DNA of 64,000 nucleotides from the NCBI GenBank assembly GCA_963847145.1, contig CAWJYN010000004.1, positions 310,001 to 374,000 of the forward strand, written 5' to 3'. This DNA comes from JABFRJ01 sp963847145 (GTDB lineage Bacteria > Pseudomonadota > Alphaproteobacteria > Rhizobiales > Hyphomicrobiaceae). Positions within the stretch are counted from its first letter, which is position 1; every line of letters begins with the position of its first letter. The notes under the pieces were generated by a model. The model searched no databases. It was not told the DNA's origin and saw only the letters and a program-made list of their open reading frames with translations. This document shows, piece by piece, positions 1 through 7,585 of this stretch. A program made the translations under genes and the position numbers.

Positions 1-2
1 TT

Positions 3-356
3 GTGCGGCGCTCGAAGGGCCACGCCCAGTCGATTATCGAAACGGGCGATCTCAAGGTCAACCTAGATACCAAGACCGTCGAGGTTCACGCGCAGCGCGT
101 GCATCTGACCGGCAAAGAATATCAAATGCTGGAGCTGCTCTCGCTCCGCAAGGGCACCACGCTCACCAAGGAAATGTTCCTCAACCACCTTTATGGTGGC
201 ATGGACGAGCCGGAACTCAAGATCATCGACGTCTTTATCTGCAAGCTGCGGAAAAAGTTGCAGCTGGCGACTGGCGGCAAGCACTACATCGAGACAGTCT
301 GGGGACGTGGCTACGTGCTGCGCGATCCGGGCGACCAGGGCAATGTGGCTGCCTGA
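3..356 (+). CDS. ctrA: CtrA-type response regulator, C-terminal part (cut by window edge)
   Basis: This is the DNA-binding half of an OmpR/PhoB-type response regulator. The run LTGKEYQMLELLSLRKGT, the DEPELKIIDVFICKLRKKL helix and the VWGRGYVLRDP wing are the near-invariant signature of CtrA, the alphaproteobacterial master regulator of cell cycle, motility and, in several species, GTA expression. The receiver domain lies before position 1, so the first codon here (GTG) is internal and not a start. The protein ends at residue 117 of the visible part and is followed by a strong terminator. Family identity is close to certain; the function in this organism is inferred from the family. Confidence 0.93.
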   Translation: MRRSKGHAQSIIETGDLKVNLDTKTVEVHAQRVHLTGKEYQMLELLSLRKGTTLTKEMFLNHLYGGMDEPELKIIDVFICKLRKKLQLATGGKHYIETVWGRGYVLRDPGDQGNVAA

Positions 357-382
357 AACGGGCTGCAGCGCCGCGCTGAACG

Positions 383-404
383 AGGGGCCGGATGGCCCCT
401 TTTT
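383..404 (+). terminator. Rho-independent terminator of ctrA
   Basis: A GGGGCC/GGCCCC stem with a GGAT loop is followed by TTTTT, 27 bases after the ctrA stop codon. Confidence 0.85.
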
Positions 405-454
405 CTTTGGCGCGCGTTGATTGACCGTTGACGTTGTCACGCGTGCACTTTTGT

Positions 455-535
455 GCGTTTGGTCAATCGCTTCAACGCGACCCAACGACTGCGGCCGCAG
501 CAACCGTTGTTGAGTCGCGCGGACGCTTGACCCGA
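455..535 (+). repeat. Solitary degenerate copy of the 149-bp repeat family
   Basis: The stretch GGTCAA-CGCTTC-A-CGCGACCCAAC...CGCAGCAACCGTTGTTGA matches, with several differences, the middle of the tandem units at 30.6-31.2 kb. It lacks the palindromic CGTCATCCCGGC part. It lies between the ctrA terminator and the EamA gene. Confidence 0.5.
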
Positions 536-568
536 CTGATACAACGGCCTGCGTTGCGCGGCACGAGT

Positions 569-1546
569 TCACCCCGCGCCAGTTGTACGGGATGGCGCGC
601 TCTGGGCTTCGGCCTCGCTGACAGCTGCTGCCGCCGCCGCCGCGCGCGCCTCAGCACGCAAGGCCGCTTCGCGCCGCGCGATGTAGGTCGCCGACGCGAT
701 GATCACGAACGCGCCGACCCACGTCCAGCGGTCGACCGTCTCGTTGAAAAAGATCCACGCGAACAACGCTGCAAACGGCAGCTTGGCAAACTCGAAGGTT
801 AGCGCCAACGAGGCATCCATCATGGAATAGCCTTTGACGAGGGTGACGTGGCCCAGCGTCGCGAAGGCGCCCATGCCGACCAGCAGCGGCACCATCGAAA
901 GCGGCGGCCAGCCCCACACGAACAGCGCCGGCACCAGCGACAGCGGCACCAAAATGACATGCGTCAGAAACACGATCTTGTTGGGATCATCGCGGGCGGT
1001 GAGCTGCTTCACCAGGATCGCTGAAAACCCGCCGGAGACACTGGACAGCAGCGCGGCCACGTGGCCGAAGTTGATCTCTGAAAAGCCCGGTCGCAGAATA
1101 ATGAGCGCGCCGATGAAGCCGACAGCCAACGCAGTCCAGCGCCGCGCGCGGACTTTCTCGCCAAGGAAAATGATTGCACCGACCGTGCCGAACAGCGGCG
1201 TCAGATAGGTGATCGCCGTCACCTCGCCGACGGTGACGCGTGACAGCGCATAAAACCAGAACAGCATCGAGATCAACCCCACGACGCAACGCCAGCCATA
1301 GGTTTTGAGCTGGCCGGTCTCGAACAGCGCCGCGCCGCGATAGTAGAGCAGCGGTGAAAAGACGAGAGCTGCAAACAGGTTGCGGAAGAACACGATTTGG
1401 AAGGCGTGCATGCCCTGCGTGGCCAGCATCTTGGCGCAGATCAACAGGCCGGTCAGCGTCAGCATGGAAAACGTGACCCAGAGCGCACCGGCGACCGGGT
1501 CGGTGCGGCTCAAGGCCGTGAAGGCGGTCGTTTTCGCGACAGGCAT
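569..1546 (-). CDS. EamA/DMT-family membrane transporter
   Basis: This 325-residue integral membrane protein has about ten hydrophobic helices arranged as two EamA (DUF6) repeats, for example VTVGEVTAITYLTPLFGTVGAIIFLGE in the first and DASLALTFEFAKLPFAALFAWIFFNE in the second. Members of this drug/metabolite superfamily export or import small metabolites; the substrate cannot be told from sequence. I chose the ATG at 1546 because it sits just before the first hydrophobic segment; the frame stays open to 1756, but the extra 70 residues look non-coding. The C-terminus is Ala/Glu-rich and cytoplasmic. The gene is transcribed towards ctrA and diverges from the M20 peptidase gene. Confidence 0.85.
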   Translation of the reverse strand: MPVAKTTAFTALSRTDPVAGALWVTFSMLTLTGLLICAKMLATQGMHAFQIVFFRNLFAALVFSPLLYYRGAALFETGQLKTYGWRCVVGLISMLFWFYALSRVTVGEVTAITYLTPLFGTVGAIIFLGEKVRARRWTALAVGFIGALIILRPGFSEINFGHVAALLSSVSGGFSAILVKQLTARDDPNKIVFLTHVILVPLSLVPALFVWGWPPLSMVPLLVGMGAFATLGHVTLVKGYSMMDASLALTFEFAKLPFAALFAWIFFNETVDRWTWVGAFVIIASATYIARREAALRAEARAAAAAAAVSEAEAQSAPSRTTGAG

Positions 1547-1835
1547 AAGGGGCTGGCCCAGAGGGAGGCCGCAGAGACGCGCGGGCACGATGGTGGGGGA
1601 AGGCGATGTGCAGGACACACACACCGTCTGTGTCGGGCTTTCTGCAGATGACCGCAAGGCAGCAAACTCAATTGCCGCGGCGGCCGGTGCATAACGGGCA
1701 TGCGTGCTGGCGAGGTATCGGTTGGCCACGGCAACAGCGTTCATCTCGGCATTCATCGGAATTTCAGCTATCGAAGTTCGGTGTTAGAAATTATGCGGCC
1801 CGCATCGAGTCGGGCTGCCCGGCAAGGACCCACCC

Positions 1836-3257
1836 ATGGCAACGACGCACAGCACTTCCGGTTCGCGCTTAGGCGCCTTGAGCCGCGCTGAGGCTTACCT
1901 CGCCGACGGCCGCTTCGAAACCGATCTTGGCCGGCGCGTCGCCATCCGCACCGAGAGCCAGGCGTTGCCGGCCAGCCGCAGCGAACTCGATCGCTACCTA
2001 ACAGCCGAGATGATCCCCAGCTTCGAAAAGCTGGGCTTCACCTGCCGCATGTTCGACAACCCGGTGGCGGGGCAGGGCCCGGTGCTGTTGGCCACGCGCG
2101 TGGAAGACCCGAAACTCCCAACGGTGCTAGGCTACGGCCACGGCGATGTGATCCGGGGCCAAGATGCGCAGTGGACCAAGGGTAAGGGCCCGTGGGTGCT
2201 CGCGCGCGATGGCGATCGGCTTTACGGCCGCGGCACCGCCGATAACAAATGCCAGCACACCATCAACATGGGCGCGCTGGCAGCCGTCATCGCCGAACGC
2301 GGCGGATCGCTCGGCTTCAATGCCAAGTACATCATCGAGATGTCAGAAGAAACCGGCTCTGCTGGTTTAGATGACGTTGTGCTTGCCAACAAAGAGGCGT
2401 TCGGCGCGACCGTGCTGATCGCGTCGGATGGCCCGCGCGCAACGGCGGCGCGGCCGACATTGGTGCTTGGCAATCGCGGTGCGCTGACGTTCGATCTGGT
2501 GTGCCATTTGCGCGATGGCGGGCATCACTCCGGCAATTGGGGCGGGTTGCTGGCCGATCCAACGATCCTGCTGGCGCATGCGATCGCATCGTTTGTCGGC
2601 CCACGCGGTGGGCTCCGGCTGAAGGCGTGGTTGCCGCCGCCGATTGCACCACACATTCGTGCGGTGCTGCGCGACGTGGTGATCGACGGCGGCGACAAGG
2701 CGCCCACCATCGACGCCGGTTGGGGCGAGCCGGGGTTGACGGGACCGGAGAAAGTCTACGCCTGGAACAGCTTTGCTGTGCTGGCTATGACGTCGGGCAA
2801 TCCCGATGCGCCGGTCAATGCCATCGCGCCCTATGCCCGCGCGCGCTGCCAGTTGCGCTACGTGGTCGGTACGCGGGTTGACGACGTGCTGCCCGCGCTG
2901 CGACGCCATCTCGATGTGCAGAATTTCAAGATGGTGGAAATCGCCGCTGTGCCGGAAGCCGGCAAGTTCGAAGCCACCCGCACCGATCCCGATCACCCCT
3001 GGGCGCAGTGGGCGGTGCGGTCACTGACTGAGACGAGTGGCACCAAACCCGCCGTTATTCCATCCTCTGGCGGCGGCGTGCCCAATTATCTGTTCCAAAC
3101 CGGCCTTGGCATGCCGACCCTATGGGTGCCGCACTCCTATCCGGGTTGCTCCCAGCACGCTCCCGATGAGCACATCCTGCTGCCGGTCGCAAAGAGCGCG
3201 CTGCGCCTGATGGCGGGGCTGTATTGGGACCTCGGCGCAGGCGGCACGCCGGGGTGA
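1836..3257 (+). CDS. M20-family metallopeptidase (dipeptidase/deacylase type)
   Basis: A 473-residue cytoplasmic zinc hydrolase of the M20/ArgE/CPG2 family. The metal site is visible: GHGDV carries the first His and the catalytic Asp, GRGTADNK the bridging Asp, MSEETGS the catalytic Glu pair, ASDGPR the next ligand, and VPHSYPGCSQHAPDEH near the C-terminus the last His. A dimerisation-domain stretch (NRGALTFDLVCHLRDGGHHSG) lies between them. Length and motif order fit dipeptidase-like M20 enzymes that cleave small peptides or N-acyl amino acids; the exact substrate is unknown. No operon partner is evident, since the next gene is convergent. Confidence 0.88.
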   Translation: MATTHSTSGSRLGALSRAEAYLADGRFETDLGRRVAIRTESQALPASRSELDRYLTAEMIPSFEKLGFTCRMFDNPVAGQGPVLLATRVEDPKLPTVLGYGHGDVIRGQDAQWTKGKGPWVLARDGDRLYGRGTADNKCQHTINMGALAAVIAERGGSLGFNAKYIIEMSEETGSAGLDDVVLANKEAFGATVLIASDGPRATAARPTLVLGNRGALTFDLVCHLRDGGHHSGNWGGLLADPTILLAHAIASFVGPRGGLRLKAWLPPPIAPHIRAVLRDVVIDGGDKAPTIDAGWGEPGLTGPEKVYAWNSFAVLAMTSGNPDAPVNAIAPYARARCQLRYVVGTRVDDVLPALRRHLDVQNFKMVEIAAVPEAGKFEATRTDPDHPWAQWAVRSLTETSGTKPAVIPSSGGGVPNYLFQTGLGMPTLWVPHSYPGCSQHAPDEHILLPVAKSALRLMAGLYWDLGAGGTPG

Positions 3258-3281
3258 TGGTGGAAGCCTGAAACCAACCCT

Positions 3282-4133
3282 CTATCCCCTACGCCCCGCG
3301 TACGGCCGCACCTTGGTCGCCAGCCAGGCGCCGAACTCGGCGCGGCGCACGTCTGTGTCCAGAACATCCGGCGTGATGCCGTAGCGCCAGACGAGATCGG
3401 GTCGTGCGCCGCCCTCGGCTTCCAACATCCGGAAATCGGCAACAATCTCGGCAACGCCCGCCGCGTCCCGCACAAATCCTTCCTCGATGTACCGCTCGGC
3501 GCGCTTCTCCAGCAGCATCGCGATGATGCCGAAACTCATCTCCGGGTGATATTGCACACCCCAGAAGCTCTTCTCACCCTGCACAATCTCCGCCGCTTGA
3601 ATGTCGCTGACGGCATTGCTCGCCAGCACCCGGCCGCCACTGGGCAGCGTCTGCACCTCGTCGCGATGGCTGCAGAAGGCATCGAATGCCGCTGGCTTAT
3701 TGCGATACATCGCATGCGCGCGCCCGGCATCATTCAGAATGATCGAGCGCGCGATGCCCATCTCGCGGCCCCTCGGATTGAGCCGCACCGTGCCGCCAAG
3801 CGCCGCGCTCATCAACTGCAAGCCCCAGCAACTGCCGAATATCGGAATGCCGGCATCGAACACGGCACGCGCCAGCTCAAGTTGCGTGCGTACAGCCGGG
3901 CTGTCTTCATACGTGCTGAGCGGCGAACCGGTAATCACCACACCATCGAAATCTTCAAGGCTCATGCCCTGCGGCAGTGTCTCGCCTTCGGCCACATTCA
4001 GCGTGAATGTCCGCACGCTGGCGTCCCGGCTTTGCAACGCCGTGTTGAACAACGCTTCATTCGTCAGTCCGCCGAATTCGCCGTTCGCGCGTTGGGACGC
4101 TTCCGGCGCGCCCTGAAAAATCATGATGTGCAT
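3282..4133 (-). CDS. Class I glutamine amidotransferase (GuaA-like, stand-alone)
   Basis: This 283-residue single-domain class I glutamine amidotransferase is related to the N-terminal half of GMP synthase. The nucleophile elbow is GSCWGLQLM (Cys) and the His-Glu of the triad is in QYHPEMSFG. GVVITGSPLSTYED forms the oxyanion strand. Stand-alone members such as gamma-glutamyl hydrolase-like proteins strip or transfer ammonia in amino-acid or polyamine metabolism; no synthetase partner is adjacent. The ATG at 4133 is preceded by a GAGAGGA ribosome site, so I rejected a longer open frame to 4313. Confidence 0.85.
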   Translation of the reverse strand: MHIMIFQGAPEASQRANGEFGGLTNEALFNTALQSRDASVRTFTLNVAEGETLPQGMSLEDFDGVVITGSPLSTYEDSPAVRTQLELARAVFDAGIPIFGSCWGLQLMSAALGGTVRLNPRGREMGIARSIILNDAGRAHAMYRNKPAAFDAFCSHRDEVQTLPSGGRVLASNAVSDIQAAEIVQGEKSFWGVQYHPEMSFGIIAMLLEKRAERYIEEGFVRDAAGVAEIVADFRMLEAEGGARPDLVWRYGITPDVLDTDVRRAEFGAWLATKVRPYAGRRG

Positions 4134-4333
4134 GAGCTGCAATTCCTCTCGTGCCGATGCTTTCGGCCGCGTCCAAGCGGGCGGCCAAGTGTAGGGCGCC
4201 AGTGTAGGGCAAATGAGCGTGGCGAAATTCGCCACTGTTTGCTCCGGCGCAAAAAAGCAGCATAGTCGCGATGGGCGCGAGATGGCAGTTTTCGGCGCGG
4301 AACCGCACCTCATTCGCCCAGCAAGGTGCTACG

Positions 4334-5260
4334 TCACCCCTTCCCGAAGCCGCTCTCTTTGGCTTTCAGCAATGCAACAACGACGGAGTTGACGGGCGTT
4401 GCGATGCCGTACTTGGCGCCTTCGCGCGGGATGGCACCGTTGATATTGTCGATCTCGGCGGGACGGCCCGCCAAGTGGTCCAGCAGCATGGATGGCCGCG
4501 AACCAGGGATCTTCTGGCCGAACTCCCACACGTAGCGGACGGGATCGTTGAAATCGAGCGTGACACCGCGCGCGCGCGCTACGTGGTAGGCTTCCGACGC
4601 ACACGCCGCCGATATGCTCCAACCCTGCGGTGACTGTTGAATTTCGCCGACGCGCAGGCCCGTCATGGCGCACGGACCCGAGTAGGCGCAGTTACAGATC
4701 AGCTTCTCCCATACCATCTTGTGGATGTCGCCGAAGGTGAGGACCTTGAAGCCGCCCTGCTCCCAGGCGGCTTTCACCGTCTCCAGCCGCGGCGTCAGCC
4801 CGCCCGCCATCTCGCCGAGCCGCAGGAATTCCATGCCGTTGTGATGGGCATGGCCCGGCCCCTTCATCGATGCCCCGAAGCCGCCGACAACGCCCATCAT
4901 GATCCGCTTCTCGCCGACGATGGCTGCGACCTTGTCGGCGGAACCAAGGCCGTTCTGGATGGTGAGAATGGGCGCGGTGTCTTTGGCGATGGCCAAAGCC
5001 TCATGAGCCGCAGCGGTCGCGCCGTCGTCTTTGGTGGCGATGATGACGAGATCGGCGTCTTTGACGTCACGCGCGTTGGTGGTCGCCTTGAGTTTGACGG
5101 TGCGGTCACCGCTGGCGCCTTCAACGCGCAGGCCCTTGGAATTGATAGCGTCGACGTGGGCGCCCCAAGTGTCGATGGCGGTGACGTCATGGCCGCCGCT
5201 GGACAACAACGCGGCATAGATCGAGCCCATGGCGCCGGTGCCGATGATCGCAATTTTCAT
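4334..5260 (-). CDS. 2-dehydropantoate 2-reductase family protein
   Basis: A 308-residue ketopantoate reductase (PanE/ApbA) family enzyme. An N-terminal Rossmann fold starts at once with IAIIGTGAMGSIYAALLS (GxGxxG, NADP-binding). It is followed by the GLG loop of the family (LTIQNGLGSADKV) and the C-terminal helical domain with the catalytic Lys region (MVWEKLICNCAYSG) and the late NSVVVALLKAKE segment. PanE makes pantoate for coenzyme A, but paralogues of this family reduce other 2-oxo acids, so I do not assign a gene symbol. It is followed on the same strand by genes for an amidotransferase and preceded by a peroxiredoxin gene 11 bases away. Confidence 0.85.
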   Translation of the reverse strand: MKIAIIGTGAMGSIYAALLSSGGHDVTAIDTWGAHVDAINSKGLRVEGASGDRTVKLKATTNARDVKDADLVIIATKDDGATAAAHEALAIAKDTAPILTIQNGLGSADKVAAIVGEKRIMMGVVGGFGASMKGPGHAHHNGMEFLRLGEMAGGLTPRLETVKAAWEQGGFKVLTFGDIHKMVWEKLICNCAYSGPCAMTGLRVGEIQQSPQGWSISAACASEAYHVARARGVTLDFNDPVRYVWEFGQKIPGSRPSMLLDHLAGRPAEIDNINGAIPREGAKYGIATPVNSVVVALLKAKESGFGKG

Positions 5261-5271
5261 GGCTCTTTGTC

Positions 5272-5856
5272 CTATGGGGGATGGGCCTGGACCCAGGCCA
5301 GCACGTCGCTGGCATTCCGGTCGGGTGGGAAGACGGGATAGAAAATCTTTGCAATGACGCCATCGTCAATGACCAGAGCGAGGCGTTTCAACAGCGTCAT
5401 AGCGGCCACCTGCATCGTCGGCAACCGCAGAGCTTTGGCGAACGCAAGGTCCGCATCAGACAGCACCGGAAACGGCAAATGCAACCGGTCCACCATCTCG
5501 CGTTGATAGTCCGTGGCTTGCGTCGAGAGCCCGAATACATGCGCAACGCCGGCCGCCCGCATGTCGGCGAAGTGATCGCGGAAGGCACAGCTTTGCGGCG
5601 TGCAGCCGCGCGCACCGGGGATCAGGTCCCAGTCATGCACGGGGCTGATCTCGCCGGGTACGCCGGTGCGCGGATAGGCATAGACGACGGTGCGGCCAGC
5701 GAGCGAGGCGAGCGAGACGGGCGTGCCGCTCGTGGCGGCGAGCGCGATGTCGGGCACACGCGTGCCCACCAGATGCGCCGCCGCTCCATCATCTTTTGGC
5801 GCCGGGATCTTCGACCAATCGACGTCCAGCAGGTTGGGTTGGTGGGAGCTGACCAT
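5272..5856 (-). CDS. Peroxiredoxin/redoxin-like protein
   Basis: This 194-residue thioredoxin-fold redoxin has the peroxidase-type active-site region YPRTGVPGE...PGARGCTPQSCAFRDH, giving two Cys four residues apart in the helix after the usual loop. The C-terminal part LLKRLALVIDDGVIAKIFYPVFPPDRN is typical of peroxiredoxins that reduce hydroperoxides with thiol donors. The ATG at 5856 gives an N-terminus (MVSSHQPNLLDVDWSKIP) of the usual length. A GTG at 5892, abutting the stop of the carboxypeptidase gene and preceded by GGAAGGGCGGG, is a possible alternative start that would couple the two genes. Confidence 0.78.
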   Translation of the reverse strand: MVSSHQPNLLDVDWSKIPAPKDDGAAAHLVGTRVPDIALAATSGTPVSLASLAGRTVVYAYPRTGVPGEISPVHDWDLIPGARGCTPQSCAFRDHFADMRAAGVAHVFGLSTQATDYQREMVDRLHLPFPVLSDADLAFAKALRLPTMQVAAMTLLKRLALVIDDGVIAKIFYPVFPPDRNASDVLAWVQAHPP

Positions 5857-5892
5857 GTGCGGGTTCCGGGCGCAAACGAAAGTCCCCAACAC

Positions 5893-7473
5893 CTACCCGC
5901 CCTTCCGCATCTCCGCCAGCGCTTCGTATTTGGTAGTGAGGTAGCTCAGATACGGCCCCGTCGACATTGGTCCACCCGTCGCGCGCTCCACGAGATCGGC
6001 GGGGTCGAACATGCGGCCGTGCCGGTAGATGTTGTCGCGCAGCCAGCCGTGCAGGGTTGCGAATTTGCCCGACGCGATCTCCGCTGGGATCGATGGGTGC
6101 TTGGCCACCGCTGCCGCGTAGAACTGCGCCGACAAGATGTTGCCGATGGTGTAGCTCTGGAACGCCGCGCCCACCGGCCCCGAAAACCAATGCACATCCT
6201 GCAAGCAGCCATCCGCGTGGCTGGGCACCGGCACACCAAGATCACGGGCGTAAAGTTCGGCCCAGGCTTCGGGCAGGTCTTTCGCTTGCAGCCGGCCATC
6301 GAGCAGCCGGCACTCCAGATCGAACCTGATCATGATGTGCAGATTGTAGGTCAGCTCGTCGGCGTCGGTGCGGATCAGTGACGGCGCGACGCGATTGACC
6401 GCGCGATAAAACGTCTTGAACGGGATGCGCTTCAATTGCTCAGGGAACTGCTTCTGCAGCAGCGGATAGGCATGCCCGAGAAACCCCTCGCTGCGGCCGA
6501 CGATGTTCTCCCACAGCCGTGACTGGCTTTCATGCACGCCGGGCGACGTGCCGCCTTGCAGCCGCGTGCGATCGAGCGCCGCCGACACGCCCTGCTCATA
6601 CATGGCGTGACCAGCTTCGTGCAATGTCGAGAACAACGCCTCGCTGAGATCGTTGGGCTTGACGCGGGTGGTGATGCGCACGTCGCCGTTGGCAAATGTG
6701 GTGCAGAACGGGTGCGGGCTCAGGTCCTGGCGGCCGCGTGTCAGGTCGAAGCCGAAGTGCTCGGCCATGCGCAGGCCGATGGCCAACTGCTTGGCTTCGG
6801 GGAAATGCTGTTGCAGGCACGCGCTGTCTGTTGGGGTGCAGGATTTTGCGGTTGCCACCAGCGCAACGAGCGGCGCCCGCAGGCCCGCGAACAGCTCCGA
6901 TATGGACTGAACCGTCATGCCAGGTTCAGACCTGTCGATCAGCGGGTCCATAACGTGACGGCTCGGGCCAAGCGCGCGCGACAGTTCGCGGGCGAGGTCC
7001 ACGCCGTGTTCCAGGTGCGGCCGCATTGCGTCGAAATCGTTGGCCGGCCGCGCGTCAGCCCACGCCACGTAGGCCGCATTGGCATGATGCGACAGCCGCG
7101 CGACCAACGCATCCGGCACTTTGATCGCGCGGTCATAGTCGCGCCGCGTCACCCGCACGAGGGCGCTATCCACATCCTCGATGCCGCGCGCCTCCATCGC
7201 CGGCGCCAGCGAGTCGAGCAGCCGTCCAACCTCCGGATCGGTGAATTTTTCATGTGCGATGCGATCGAGTGTTGCGGATTGGTGGCCGCGGCAGTGGACG
7301 CCGCCCCGCGGCATATACGTCGCCTGATCCCAGCCGAGCACGGCCGAGGCCGCTTCCAGATCGGCCACTTCGGCGAGACGCTCTTTCAGCGCCGCGAGAC
7401 GCTTTTCCAACGTGCGCGGCGCGGCTTTGGCCGCGCGCGCGGACTTTTTGGCAGGGGCAGGTGAGGAAGGCAT
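5893..7473 (-). CDS. Carboxypeptidase Taq-type M32 metallopeptidase
   Basis: This protein of about 526 residues belongs to the M32 family. The zinc motif HEAGHAMYEQG is visible in the middle, with GVHESQSRLWEN downstream supplying the third ligand region, and LGWDQATYMPRGG near the N-terminus is a family signature. The conserved IRTDADELTYNLHIMIRFDLE block near the substrate groove is also present. M32 enzymes remove C-terminal residues from peptides in the cytoplasm. A Lys/Ala-rich leader (about 25 residues) precedes the first helix. The start at 7473 is preferred over one at 7545, but neither has a strong ribosome site. Confidence 0.9.
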   Translation of the reverse strand: MPSSPAPAKKSARAAKAAPRTLEKRLAALKERLAEVADLEAASAVLGWDQATYMPRGGVHCRGHQSATLDRIAHEKFTDPEVGRLLDSLAPAMEARGIEDVDSALVRVTRRDYDRAIKVPDALVARLSHHANAAYVAWADARPANDFDAMRPHLEHGVDLARELSRALGPSRHVMDPLIDRSEPGMTVQSISELFAGLRAPLVALVATAKSCTPTDSACLQQHFPEAKQLAIGLRMAEHFGFDLTRGRQDLSPHPFCTTFANGDVRITTRVKPNDLSEALFSTLHEAGHAMYEQGVSAALDRTRLQGGTSPGVHESQSRLWENIVGRSEGFLGHAYPLLQKQFPEQLKRIPFKTFYRAVNRVAPSLIRTDADELTYNLHIMIRFDLECRLLDGRLQAKDLPEAWAELYARDLGVPVPSHADGCLQDVHWFSGPVGAAFQSYTIGNILSAQFYAAAVAKHPSIPAEIASGKFATLHGWLRDNIYRHGRMFDPADLVERATGGPMSTGPYLSYLTTKYEALAEMRKGG

Positions 7474-7585
7474 GCACGGTCTCGCGGCCGATCGCCCTTC
7501 GCGATCCAAATCAGCGTGCCGCACGCCCGCGCGCTTCGCAAGCACCGCAAAGCTGAAACTGAATCAGCGGCGACCTCCGCGGCAC